Of a stretch of 62,725 nt of DNA, positions 36,475-45,107 are shown piece after piece (position 1 is the first letter of the stretch; every line of letters starts with the position of its first letter). This stretch comes from Comamonadaceae bacterium. GTDB lineage: Bacteria > Pseudomonadota > Gammaproteobacteria > Burkholderiales > Burkholderiaceae_C. Under the pieces are notes generated by a model. That model did not search any database. It was not told the DNA's origin and saw only the letters and a program-made list of their open reading frames with translations. Made by a program: the position numbers and the translations under genes. Location of the stretch: contig CANFCG010000013.1 in the NCBI GenBank assembly GCA_947445115.1, forward strand, positions 1-62,725, given 5' to 3'.

Positions 36475-36500
36475 TCATTCTTTGTACAAAGGAATACAGC

Positions 36501-38963
36501 ATGAACAAGAAGCAGAAGTTGGTTTTAGTCGGTAACGGCATGGCGGGGGTGCGCACCATTGAAGAGGTCCTCAAGTTAGACGCAAACAAATACGAGATTA
36601 CGGTGTTTGGCTCTGAGCCGCACCCCAACTACAACCGCATTCTGCTCAGCCCCGTTCTGGCGGGCGAGCAAACGGTGGACGAGATTATCCTGAACACCTT
36701 TGAGTGGTACACCGAGAACAACATCACGCTACACGCTGGCAAAAAGGTGACGAAGGTTGACCGCGTGCGCCGTGTCGTGATTGCAGATGATGGCCAAGGC
36801 GGCGTGATTGAAGCGCCGTATGACCGACTTTTGCTGTGCACGGGCTCGAATCCGTTCATGTTGCCGATTCCTGGCAAAGATTTGGATGGCGTGCTGGCTT
36901 ACCGCGATATTGCGGATACCAACGCCATGATTGAGGCCGCCACCAAATACAAAAAAGCCGTCGTCATTGGTGGTGGTCTGCTCGGGCTGGAAGCGGCAAA
37001 TGGCCTGATGCTGCGCGGCATGGAAGTGACGGTGGTGCATGTGCTGCCGTGGATTATGGAGCGTCAACTAGACGAAGTGGCGGCTGGACTCTTGCGCGGT
37101 TCGCTCGAAAAGCGCGGCCTCAAGTTCATGCTAGGTGCCAATACGCAAGCCTTAATCGGTAACGCTGAAGATGGTAAGTCTGGACGCGTGTCGAAGATTA
37201 CCTTCAAAGACGGCACCGAGCTAGATACCGATTTGGTCGTGATGGCGGTCGGCATTCGTCCGAATACGGAACTCGCCGAATCCATGAACATCCACTGCAA
37301 TCGCGGCATCGTGGTGACGGATACCATGCAAACCATCACGGACGCCCGCATTTACTCGGTCGGTGAGTGCGCGGCGCATCGCGGTATTGCGTATGGCCTA
37401 GTCGCCCCATTGTTTGAACAAGCGCGTGTGGCGGCTAATCACCTAGCAGAAATGGGCATTGGCCGCTACACAGGTTCGATGACATCGACCAAGCTCAAAG
37501 TAACAGGCATTGATTTGTTTAGCGCAGGCGACTTCACGGGAGACGACAGCACCGAAGAAATCGTCATGTCCGACCCAGGCGACGGCGTGTACAAAAAGTT
37601 AGTCATTAAAGACAACAAACTCATTGGCGCCTGCTTGTACGGCGATACGGTCGATGGTTCTTGGTACTTCAAACTACTCCGCGATGGGCGTGATGTGTCC
37701 GACATCCGCGACAAACTGATGTTTGGCGAATCCAACATTGGCGACGTGGGGCACGCAGGCGCAACGTCTGCCGCCTCCATGCCTGACTCGCAAGAGGTGT
37801 GCGGCTGTAACGGCGTGAGCAAGGGCACGATTTGCAAAGCAATTAAAGAAAAAGGTCTCTTCACGCTGGACGAAGTGCGCAAACACACCAAGGCCAGCGC
37901 GTCCTGCGGTTCGTGCACGGGCTTGGTTGAGCAAATTTTGATGTTTACCGCTGGTGGCGATTACTCGGCCACCCCCAAACTCAAAGCCATGTGCGGCTGT
38001 ACCGATCACGGCCACCAAGCGGTGCGCGATGCCATTGTGAAAAACAAATTGCTCTCTATTCCTGAGGTCTACAAGTTCATGGAGTTCCGCACGCCCAATG
38101 GCTGTGCGTCTTGCCGCCCAGCAGTTAACTACTACTTGATTAGCTCGTGGCCTAAAGATGCGAAGGACGATCCACAAAGCCGCTTTATCAACGAACGCGC
38201 TCACGCCAATATTCAAAAAGATGGCACGTACTCGGTCATTCCGCGTATGTGGGCGGGCGAGACGACGAGCTCGGAGCTACGCCGTATTGCTGACGTGGTG
38301 GACAAGTACCAAATCCCAACGGTCAAAGTGACGGGCGGACAGCGTATCGACTTACTAGGCGTCAAAAAAGAAGACTTGCCTGCGGTTTGGCAAGACATCG
38401 GTATGCCCAGTGGTCACGCCTACGCCAAGGCGCTGCGCACGGTCAAGACCTGCGTAGGTAGCGAGTGGTGCCGTTTTGGCACACAAGACTCGACGCAAAT
38501 GGGTAAGGATTTAGAACGTGCCATGTGGCGCATGTACGCGCCGCACAAGGTCAAGTTCGCAGTTAGCGGCTGTCCGCGCAATTGCGCCGAAGCTGGCATT
38601 AAAGACGTGGGCATCATCGGCGTGGATAGCGGCTGGGAAATGGTGATTGCGGGCAACGGCGGCATCAAAACCGAAGTCGCGCAGTTCTTCACCAAGCTCA
38701 AAACTAGTGAGGAAGTGCTGGAATACACAGGCGCGTTCATGCAGCTTTACCGCGAAGAAGGCTGGTACTTAGAGCGCACGGTTCACTACGTGGGGCGCGT
38801 CGGCATGGACTATGTGAAAAAGAAAATCTTGGAAGATCACGAGGGACGCAAAGCGCTATGGGAGCGTCTGCAATTTGCGCTGGACGGTGAACCCGATCCT
38901 TGGTTTGAGCACAACAAAGCGGCTGTGGATATTCGTCAATTCGAACCGCTCGCGCTAGCATAA
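36501..38963 (+). CDS. nirB: Assimilatory nitrite reductase (NADH) large subunit
   Basis: NirB (820 residues) reduces nitrite to ammonium with NAD(P)H. The N-terminal FAD/NAD domain starts KLVLVGNGMAGVRTIEEVL, and a second Rossmann motif is AVVIGGGLLGLEAANGL. Two BFD-type [2Fe-2S] segments follow (CGCNGVSKGTICKAI with ASCGSCTG; CGCTDHGHQAVRDAI with CASCRP). The C-terminal half has the siroheme/4Fe-4S ligands in TCVGSEWCRFG and SGCPRNCAEAG. A start further upstream at 36453 would overlap the promoter; ATG 36501 has an AAGGA site before it. Siroheme depends on cobA at the end of this operon. Confidence 0.96.
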   Translation: MNKKQKLVLVGNGMAGVRTIEEVLKLDANKYEITVFGSEPHPNYNRILLSPVLAGEQTVDEIILNTFEWYTENNITLHAGKKVTKVDRVRRVVIADDGQGGVIEAPYDRLLLCTGSNPFMLPIPGKDLDGVLAYRDIADTNAMIEAATKYKKAVVIGGGLLGLEAANGLMLRGMEVTVVHVLPWIMERQLDEVAAGLLRGSLEKRGLKFMLGANTQALIGNAEDGKSGRVSKITFKDGTELDTDLVVMAVGIRPNTELAESMNIHCNRGIVVTDTMQTITDARIYSVGECAAHRGIAYGLVAPLFEQARVAANHLAEMGIGRYTGSMTSTKLKVTGIDLFSAGDFTGDDSTEEIVMSDPGDGVYKKLVIKDNKLIGACLYGDTVDGSWYFKLLRDGRDVSDIRDKLMFGESNIGDVGHAGATSAASMPDSQEVCGCNGVSKGTICKAIKEKGLFTLDEVRKHTKASASCGSCTGLVEQILMFTAGGDYSATPKLKAMCGCTDHGHQAVRDAIVKNKLLSIPEVYKFMEFRTPNGCASCRPAVNYYLISSWPKDAKDDPQSRFINERAHANIQKDGTYSVIPRMWAGETTSSELRRIADVVDKYQIPTVKVTGGQRIDLLGVKKEDLPAVWQDIGMPSGHAYAKALRTVKTCVGSEWCRFGTQDSTQMGKDLERAMWRMYAPHKVKFAVSGCPRNCAEAGIKDVGIIGVDSGWEMVIAGNGGIKTEVAQFFTKLKTSEEVLEYTGAFMQLYREEGWYLERTVHYVGRVGMDYVKKKILEDHEGRKALWERLQFALDGEPDPWFEHNKAAVDIRQFEPLALA

Positions 38964-38972
38964 GAGTCGGGC

Positions 38973-39755
38973 ATGAAACGTAGGCATGTTTTACTAGCCA
39001 GTGCGGCTGTAGGCCTCTCTGGTATTGGCTTTGCTCAGGTTGTCAACTTGAACGATGCCATTAACAAAGCAGGACGCCAACGCATGCTTTCCCAGCGCAT
39101 GGCCAAGGGCTATATGGCACTGGGTCAAGGCGTGCTCCCCTCTGATGCGGAGAGAGCCTTGGCGAGTTCAATGGCTCTGTTTGATCGTCAACTCGTCGAA
39201 CTTAAGGCGTTTGCACCCGCGCCTGAGATTAAAGCGACCTACCAGCAGTTGGAAATTAAATGGAGTGATTACAAAGGCGCGCTCGTCGGTGCAAAGCCAG
39301 ACGCAAAAGGCGCAGCCAGCGTGATACAGCTTAGCAATGCCGTACTCGCTTTAGCCAACCAAGGTACCGTGCAATTAGAAAAAGCGTCCAACAAACCTGT
39401 TGGCAAGCTAGTCAATATTGCGGGTCGTCAGCGCATGCTCAGTCAGCGTATGGCGTCGCACTATTTGGTAGCCAGTTGGAATGTGGGAGCAGCAAATGCC
39501 AAAGCAGAAATGCTCAAAGCGCAAGATGAGTTTTTACTCGCACACAACACCCTAACTAACGCACCTGAGAATACCGAACGCATTGCTGGCGATCTCGTGC
39601 TCGCCCAACAGCAATTTATTTTCTTTCAAGCGGCTTTGCAAAACTTGCAGATCGGGCATGCCAACCAAGCACGCATGAGCGATGTTTTTCAGACAAGCGA
39701 ACGCATCTTGCAAGTGATGGATAACATCACTAATCTTTATTCCAAAATTGTTTAA
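38973..39755 (+). CDS. Periplasmic PilJ-domain protein, candidate nitrate/nitrite sensor
   Basis: The 260-residue product has an N-terminal signal (MKRRHVLLASAAVGLSGIGFAQ) and no later TM helix, so it is soluble in the periplasm. Two PilJ-type units (PF13675-like) are present, each starting with the same helix: NKAGRQRMLSQRMAK (residues 31-45) and NIAGRQRMLSQRMAS (about 148-162). This helix resembles the nitrate-binding P-box of NarX/NarQ. The protein has no kinase or methyl-accepting part. Lying between nirB and nirD, it may bind nitrate or nitrite and report to another protein. That role is an inference. Confidence 0.75.
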   Translation: MKRRHVLLASAAVGLSGIGFAQVVNLNDAINKAGRQRMLSQRMAKGYMALGQGVLPSDAERALASSMALFDRQLVELKAFAPAPEIKATYQQLEIKWSDYKGALVGAKPDAKGAASVIQLSNAVLALANQGTVQLEKASNKPVGKLVNIAGRQRMLSQRMASHYLVASWNVGAANAKAEMLKAQDEFLLAHNTLTNAPENTERIAGDLVLAQQQFIFFQAALQNLQIGHANQARMSDVFQTSERILQVMDNITNLYSKIV

Positions 39756-39758
39756 CTT

Positions 39759-40070
39759 ATGACTACCTTTCATCGCATTTGCCAAGTCACCGATATTCCC
39801 GTTTTGGGTTCGCGCATCGTAAAACGCGCAGGTCAAATTGATATCGCTATTTTTAGAAATGACCAGGACAAAGTCTTTGCGCTGCTGGATAAATGTCCGC
39901 ACAAAGGCGGTCCACTGAGTCAGGGCATCGTGCACGGCGAGAGTGTGACTTGTCCGCTTCACTCGTGGAAAATTTGTTTGTCTGACGGCGAAGCGCAAGC
40001 ACCCGATGCGGGCTGCGCCGAACGCTTTGACGTGAAGGTTGAGGACGGGCATGTCCACCTCGCTGTTTGA
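39759..40070 (+). CDS. nirD: Nitrite reductase small subunit (Rieske-type)
   Basis: NirD (103 residues) has the Rieske-like ligands CPHKGGPL and CPLHSWK, although not every NirD binds a cluster. It partners NirB. The start is 3 bases after the PilJ gene stop, and nasA overlaps its last 20 bases. Confidence 0.95.
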   Translation: MTTFHRICQVTDIPVLGSRIVKRAGQIDIAIFRNDQDKVFALLDKCPHKGGPLSQGIVHGESVTCPLHSWKICLSDGEAQAPDAGCAERFDVKVEDGHVHLAV

Positions 40071-42990
40071 ACCTTCTAGCGCTGCTCGTGTTATCCCGAT
40101 TCGACTAGAGTCCAGCGAAACCAAATCGACATGTCCTTACTGCGGCGTGGGCTGCGGCGTCATCATTGAAACGGAAGATCAGGGCGCGGGCGCACAGATC
40201 ACAGGGGTTCGCGGCGACCCCGATCATCCTGCCAACTTTGGACGGCTCTGCAGCAAGGGATCGACGCTGCACCTGACGGCAACTGAGGCAGTCAATCAGC
40301 AAACGCGCTTGCTGTATCCGATGCTGCGCGAATCTCGTGCAAGCAAACAAGAACGCACAACATGGGATACTGCGCTAAGCCACGCCAGCCAGCGCTTTGC
40401 AGACATCATTGCCGCGCACGGCAGAGACGCTGTCGGTTTCTATATTTCAGGGCAATTGCTCACCGAAGACTATTACGTTTTTAACAAACTCGCCAAGGGA
40501 CTCATTGGCACGAACAACATCGACACCAATTCGCGCCTGTGCATGAGCAGTGCTGTTGCGGGCTACAAGCAAAGTTTGGGCGCGGATGCACCCCCCACTT
40601 GCTATGACGACGTCAACTATGCGGACTGTATTTTTATTGTCGGCAGCAACACCGCGTTTGCGCATCCCGTGCTCTTCCGCAGAATTGAAGACGCAAAAAT
40701 TGCCAACCCAAATTTAAAAATTATTTTTTGCGATCCACGCCGTACCGACACCGCTGAATTAGCTGATTTGTATTTGCCCCTTCAGCCCGGCACCGACGTC
40801 ATGCTGTTTAACGGCATGCTGCACATCATGCTCTGGGAAGGCTGGTTGGATAAGGCTTTCATCGATACGCGCACCAATGGCTTTGACGATTTGAAGGCTC
40901 TGGTGCGGGATTGCACACCCGAACTGGTTGCGCAAACCTGCGGTATCCGCAAGGAAGATTTATTCACCGCTGCGAAGTGGTTTGCAACCTCCAAGGCCAC
41001 GCTCTCGCTGTATTGCCAAGGCCTCAATCAATCAACCAGCGGCACGGCAAAAAACACGGCGCTGATCAATTTGCATTTGGCAACCAAGCAAATTGGCAAA
41101 GCAGGCGCTGGGCCGTTTTCGTTAACAGGTCAGCCCAATGCCATGGGTGGACGCGAAGTGGGCGGCTTGTCGAACTTGCTCTCGGCTCACCGCGACATGG
41201 CAAACGCCACGCACCGCTTGGAAGTAGAAACGCTATGGGGCATGGACAAGCTAGGGCTGCAAGTGCCGGCCAAGCCAGGACTCTCTGCTGTGGAGCTGTT
41301 TGAAGCAGCCGCAGACGGGCAAGTCAAAGCGCTATGGATTGCGTGCACCAACCCCATGCAGTCGATGCCTGACGTAAAGACCGTACGCCGTGCGCTGGAG
41401 CGCGCCGAGTTTGTCGTGCTGCAAGAAGCGTTTGCGACTACCGAGACTGCTGCGTTTGCCGATTTGCTGCTGCCCGCCACAACGTGGGGCGAAAAGCATG
41501 GCACGGTGACCAATAGTGAGCGGCGCATCACGCGTGTTAATCCTGCCGTTGCGCCACCTGCTGAGGCTCGGCATGATTGGCAAATTGTTTGTGACTTTGC
41601 GAAAGCTCTTGGCTCGGAAACAACCCCTTTGTCCGCTCGCGCGGACATTTCCCCTACTTCGCAGGGGCAAACAAATACAGCCATCCACATGGCCTACGAA
41701 TCCCCCGAAGAAATTTGGCTGGAGCACCGCGAATCCACGCGTGGGCGCGATTTGGATATCACGGGTCTCTCGTATGCCTTGCTGGATAAGGCTCCCCAGC
41801 AATGGCCTTTGACAGAGCATGCTGCACTTGACTTGCAAGGCGGCGATCAAATCAATTTGGGTAAGGTGCGTTTGTATGAAGACGGCATCTTCCCCACACC
41901 TGACGGCAAAGCACGTTTCATCTCTAAAGCGTACAAGCCCACATTCGAGCAGCGCGAATCACGCTTTCCGTTTAGCCTGACCACAGGCCGCCTGCGCGAC
42001 CAATGGCATGGCATGAGCCGCACGGGCACGCTTGGGCGTTTGTTCGGTCATGTGCCCGAACCCACAGTGCAAATGAACGAGCAGGATATGGTGCGCCGCG
42101 GCTTCAAAGCGGGCGAGCTGGTGCACGTCACCTCTAAGCGTGGCTCCATCGTTTTGCCCGTACAAGCTTCGCGAGAGATTGGCATGAGCCAAGCCTTTAT
42201 TGCGATGCATTGGGGTGGTCAATTTTTGAGTGGCAAATCCAGCACGGGCGAACAACTCTTGGGTGTGAATGCACTGACCACGTCCGCGTTTTGCCCCGAC
42301 TCCAAACAGCCTGAACTGAAGCACGCTGCGGTCAAAGTTTTAAAAGCAGAACTGCCGCAGAGCTTGCTGGCTGTGGCTTGGCTTCCCGTGGATGCGGCGC
42401 ACACCGCCAGAGCTGAACTGCAAAAATTGATGAGCGAGTTTGACTTCGCCTGCCTCGTTCCTTTCGGGCAAGAGGCGATTGGCGACGATCCAGCCAAGGG
42501 ACGCAGCGGCTTACTCTTTCGCGCCTCCAGTCAATACGCGCCAGCATTTGACGTGCTAGAAAAAATTGAATCCATCTTGCAACTGAACACGCCCGCAGCG
42601 CTACGCTATCGGGACAAAAAGAACGATCAGTACCGTGTGGCTTTGATGCAAGGCGAACAGATCAAAGGGTTTTTACTTGCAGGCGATGCGTCATCTGGCG
42701 CGTGGATGCAAACGCTATTGCAAGAAGATTTGAGTGCTGCTGCGTTTCGCCGTCGCCTCCTTCTGCCCAGCCCCTCTGCGCCAGAGGGCGCGCCCGCCAA
42801 GGCGGCTCAAGTCTGTAGTTGCTTAAACGTTAGTGCAGACAAGATCACCGCATGCTTGATGCGCACAGAAGGCGATGAGTCCGCCCGCCTTACCCAATTG
42901 CAGGGCGAGCTTAAATGCGGCACGCAATGCGGCTCGTGCGTGCCAACGCTCAAACGCATGATTAGAGAGACTGCGACAATTGATGCATGA
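40051..42990 (+). CDS. nasA: Assimilatory nitrate reductase catalytic subunit
   Basis: NasA (979 residues) reduces nitrate to nitrite at a molybdenum bis-MGD centre. The N-terminal [4Fe-4S] motif is CPYCGVGCG, followed by GRLCSKGSTLH and the long molybdopterin domain (LCMSSAVAGYKQSLG; GQPNAMGGREVGG; TTGRLRDQWHGMSRTG). The C-terminal 60 residues form a BFD-type [2Fe-2S] domain (CSCLNVSADKITACL and CGTQCGSCVP), as in Klebsiella NasA. No separate NasC-like flavoprotein is seen here, so the electron donor must be elsewhere. The ATG at 40051 is preferred over TTG 40039. Confidence 0.96.
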   Translation: MSTSLFEPSSAARVIPIRLESSETKSTCPYCGVGCGVIIETEDQGAGAQITGVRGDPDHPANFGRLCSKGSTLHLTATEAVNQQTRLLYPMLRESRASKQERTTWDTALSHASQRFADIIAAHGRDAVGFYISGQLLTEDYYVFNKLAKGLIGTNNIDTNSRLCMSSAVAGYKQSLGADAPPTCYDDVNYADCIFIVGSNTAFAHPVLFRRIEDAKIANPNLKIIFCDPRRTDTAELADLYLPLQPGTDVMLFNGMLHIMLWEGWLDKAFIDTRTNGFDDLKALVRDCTPELVAQTCGIRKEDLFTAAKWFATSKATLSLYCQGLNQSTSGTAKNTALINLHLATKQIGKAGAGPFSLTGQPNAMGGREVGGLSNLLSAHRDMANATHRLEVETLWGMDKLGLQVPAKPGLSAVELFEAAADGQVKALWIACTNPMQSMPDVKTVRRALERAEFVVLQEAFATTETAAFADLLLPATTWGEKHGTVTNSERRITRVNPAVAPPAEARHDWQIVCDFAKALGSETTPLSARADISPTSQGQTNTAIHMAYESPEEIWLEHRESTRGRDLDITGLSYALLDKAPQQWPLTEHAALDLQGGDQINLGKVRLYEDGIFPTPDGKARFISKAYKPTFEQRESRFPFSLTTGRLRDQWHGMSRTGTLGRLFGHVPEPTVQMNEQDMVRRGFKAGELVHVTSKRGSIVLPVQASREIGMSQAFIAMHWGGQFLSGKSSTGEQLLGVNALTTSAFCPDSKQPELKHAAVKVLKAELPQSLLAVAWLPVDAAHTARAELQKLMSEFDFACLVPFGQEAIGDDPAKGRSGLLFRASSQYAPAFDVLEKIESILQLNTPAALRYRDKKNDQYRVALMQGEQIKGFLLAGDASSGAWMQTLLQEDLSAAAFRRRLLLPSPSAPEGAPAKAAQVCSCLNVSADKITACLMRTEGDESARLTQLQGELKCGTQCGSCVPTLKRMIRETATIDA

Positions 42991-43922
42991 GCCTTACATC
43001 TTCAATCTCCCACTACATCAAAGAAATTGGCCGCGGCAAGGACGGCGCTCGCTCGCTGACGCGTGAGCAGGCAAGTGATTTGTTTGGTTTAGTACTGGAT
43101 GGCGCGGTCAGCGATTTAGAAATTGGTGCGTTTTGCCTCTCCATGCGGATCAAGGGCGAAACGCGGGATGAATTAATGGGGTTTATTGATGCGGCGGAAG
43201 CGCGAATCAGCCCAGAGGCCACACCCCATAAGGCTTCGCTGAGACCCGTAGTGGTCATTCCCAGCTACAACGGCGCAAGAAAACTGCCTGTGCTCGTGCC
43301 GCTGTTGGCCGCACTGTTGGCACGCGAGAGTTGCGATGTGCTGGTTCATGGCATCGAGTCCAAATCAGGCGCGGCGATCAACAATAGCGCAAGCGCAGCG
43401 CACCGCGTCACCAGCGCCGAGGTATTTGCACTGTTAGATTTGCCAAGCAGCGTGCAATTTGTCCCGATTGCCAAACTATCGCCTGCACTCAAAAAATTAC
43501 TCGACGTGCGCAAAGTTGTTGGACTGCGTAACAGCGCGCACAGCGTCGTCAAGCTGATTAATCCCTATCGCGCCTTGGCAGATGTGCGCTCGGCGCTCGT
43601 GACTAGCTATACGCATCCTGAATACGCGTTATCGATGAACGAGACGCTGGCTGGCTTGGGCGCTACGGCTCTTTTACTGCGCGGCACGGAAGGCGAGGCT
43701 GTCGCCGACCCACGCCGCACACCGGTGATGACGGGCCTCGCACGAGGGCAAGCCGTGACGCTGCAAGAGATGCAGCATGGCTCTTTAGATTCATTACCAG
43801 CGTTACCAGCCACTACGGAGGCCGCCCTTACAGCCCGCTATATTCAATCGGTTCTAGCGGGCGAGCAAAGCGTCCCAGCTCCGATTGCTTTGCAGGTTCA
43901 GCATATTTTGAAACTCCTATGA
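42987..43922 (+). CDS. ybiB: YbiB/TrpD2 family protein
   Basis: The 311-residue protein has the anthranilate phosphoribosyltransferase fold, including an N-terminal helical domain (HYIKEIGRGKDGARSLTREQA, IGAFCLSMRIKGE). It lacks the full phosphoribosyl-pyrophosphate motifs of TrpD and matches the TrpD2/YbiB group, known to bind nucleic acids non-specifically and, in E. coli, under LexA control. Here it overlaps nasA and cobA (ATGA at both ends), so it belongs to the nitrate operon. Its role there is unexplained. Confidence 0.85.
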   Translation: MSLTSSISHYIKEIGRGKDGARSLTREQASDLFGLVLDGAVSDLEIGAFCLSMRIKGETRDELMGFIDAAEARISPEATPHKASLRPVVVIPSYNGARKLPVLVPLLAALLARESCDVLVHGIESKSGAAINNSASAAHRVTSAEVFALLDLPSSVQFVPIAKLSPALKKLLDVRKVVGLRNSAHSVVKLINPYRALADVRSALVTSYTHPEYALSMNETLAGLGATALLLRGTEGEAVADPRRTPVMTGLARGQAVTLQEMQHGSLDSLPALPATTEAALTARYIQSVLAGEQSVPAPIALQVQHILKLL

Positions 43923-44728
43923 AGACATCTCTCTCATCCCTCAAAGGCTCCGTCACGCTAGTCGGCGCAGGTCCTGGCGATCCTGAATTACTCACGCTCA
44001 AAGCCGTCAAAGCGATTAGCAACGCAACCGTTATCTTGGTTGATGATTTGGTCAACGACGAAGTGCTCACACACGCCAATCCGAACGCTCGCATTGTGTA
44101 TGTTGGCAAACGCGGTGGTTGCAAATCAACACCGCAGGCATTCATCGAGAAGATGATGGTTGCTGAAGCCAAGAATGGCGAATGCGTCGTGCGTCTTAAA
44201 GGCGGCGATCCGCTTATTTTTGGCAGGTCGGGTGAGGAAATGATGGCGCTCAAGAAGGCGGGCATTTCATGCACCGTCGTTAATGGCATCACGGCTGGCT
44301 TGGCTGCTGCTAACAGTATGCAAATGCCGCTCACGCACCGTGATTATGCGCATGGCGTGGTGTTTGTCACTGGGCATGCCGCACCAGGCGGCGAGCCAAC
44401 TGACTGGCCGCTCCTTGGGCAAATGGTTGAAAAAAATAAACTCACGTTGGTGATTTATATGGGCGTGTCGCATGCCGAACAAATTCAGTCTGGTCTACTT
44501 ACTCATATGAACCCAGCAACGCCCGTGGCGCTGATCCAAAACGCCAGTAGCGTACAAGAAATCAAATCGCGAACCACGCTGGTGCGCTTAACAAGCACGA
44601 TCCAGGGTGAACAACTCGCCAGCCCTTTAGTTATGGTGATTGGCGACGTTGTTAAATCTGCCGCCATGGTTTCACAAGCCTCTGTCAGCCCTATGAAAGT
44701 TCGTTATAATCCTTGGCTGGTCGCTTAA
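43919..44728 (+). CDS. cobA: Uroporphyrinogen-III C-methyltransferase
   Basis: The 269-residue SAM enzyme makes precorrin-2 from uroporphyrinogen III, on the way to siroheme for NirB. It has VTLVGAGPGDPELLTLKA, the central VRLKGGDPLIFGRSGEE and VNGITAGLAAA. It lacks the CysG oxidase/ferrochelatase part. It is the last gene of the nirB operon. Confidence 0.95.
   Translation: MKTSLSSLKGSVTLVGAGPGDPELLTLKAVKAISNATVILVDDLVNDEVLTHANPNARIVYVGKRGGCKSTPQAFIEKMMVAEAKNGECVVRLKGGDPLIFGRSGEEMMALKKAGISCTVVNGITAGLAAANSMQMPLTHRDYAHGVVFVTGHAAPGGEPTDWPLLGQMVEKNKLTLVIYMGVSHAEQIQSGLLTHMNPATPVALIQNASSVQEIKSRTTLVRLTSTIQGEQLASPLVMVIGDVVKSAAMVSQASVSPMKVRYNPWLVA
44682..44711 (+). promoter_or_regulatory. Candidate sigma-70 promoter of the Ala-rich lipoprotein
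   Basis: CTGTCA and a perfect TATAAT, 18 bases apart, within the last codons of cobA. They leave a leader of about 70 bases. Confidence 0.45.
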
Positions 44729-44734
44729 CCGATC

Positions 44735-44750
44735 AATTTCCGGAAATTGC
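44735..44750. other. 16-bp perfect palindrome
   Basis: CAATTTCCGGAAATTG is perfectly self-complementary. It lies between the cobA stop and the lipoprotein gene, just downstream of the candidate promoter. It could be an operator for a dimeric regulator or part of a terminator stem. Confidence 0.5.
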
Positions 44751-44785
44751 AAATCTTTTAACCACTTATCTTTAAGGATACTGAC

Positions 44786-45049
44786 ATGAACAAGTCACTC
44801 GTATTGGCCGCTTTGATCGCTGCCGCCGCCCTCGCCGCTTGCGGTAAAAAAGAAGCTGCTGTTGAAGCACCAGCTGCTGCACCAGCTGTTGCTGCTGCCG
44901 CTTCTGCTGTGGCTGACGCTGCATCTGGCGCTGCTGCTGCTGCACCTGCTGCTGCTGCCGCAGTTGCTGGCGCTGCTGACGCTGCTAAAGGCGCAATGGA
45001 CGCTGCTAAAGGTGCTGCTGGCGCCGTTAAAGACGCTGCTAAGAAGTAA
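44786..45049 (+). CDS. Small Ala-rich lipoprotein
   Basis: The 87-residue product has the lipobox LAAC at about residues 16-19 (MNKSLVLAALIAAAALAACGKKE). The mature part is almost entirely Ala with Gly, Asp, Lys and Val, and ends DAAKGAAGAVKDAAKK. The DNA is a run of GCT/GCA codons. It may form an amphipathic helix at the periplasmic or outer membrane face. It has a good ribosome-binding site and its own terminator, so it is a single gene. Function unknown. Confidence 0.8.
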   Translation: MNKSLVLAALIAAAALAACGKKEAAVEAPAAAPAVAAAASAVADAASGAAAAAPAAAAAVAGAADAAKGAMDAAKGAAGAVKDAAKK

Positions 45050-45070
45050 GCTCTTAGCAAACTCTAAAAA

Positions 45071-45093
45071 AACCACCTTCGGGTGGTTTTTTT
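45071..45093 (+). terminator. Rho-independent terminator of the lipoprotein gene
   Basis: AACCACC pairs with GGTGGTT around a TTCG loop, followed by seven T. The A-run on the other side lets it also serve the convergent metallohydrolase gene. Confidence 0.93.
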
Positions 45094-45107
45094 ACGCCCA
45101 TCAACTG

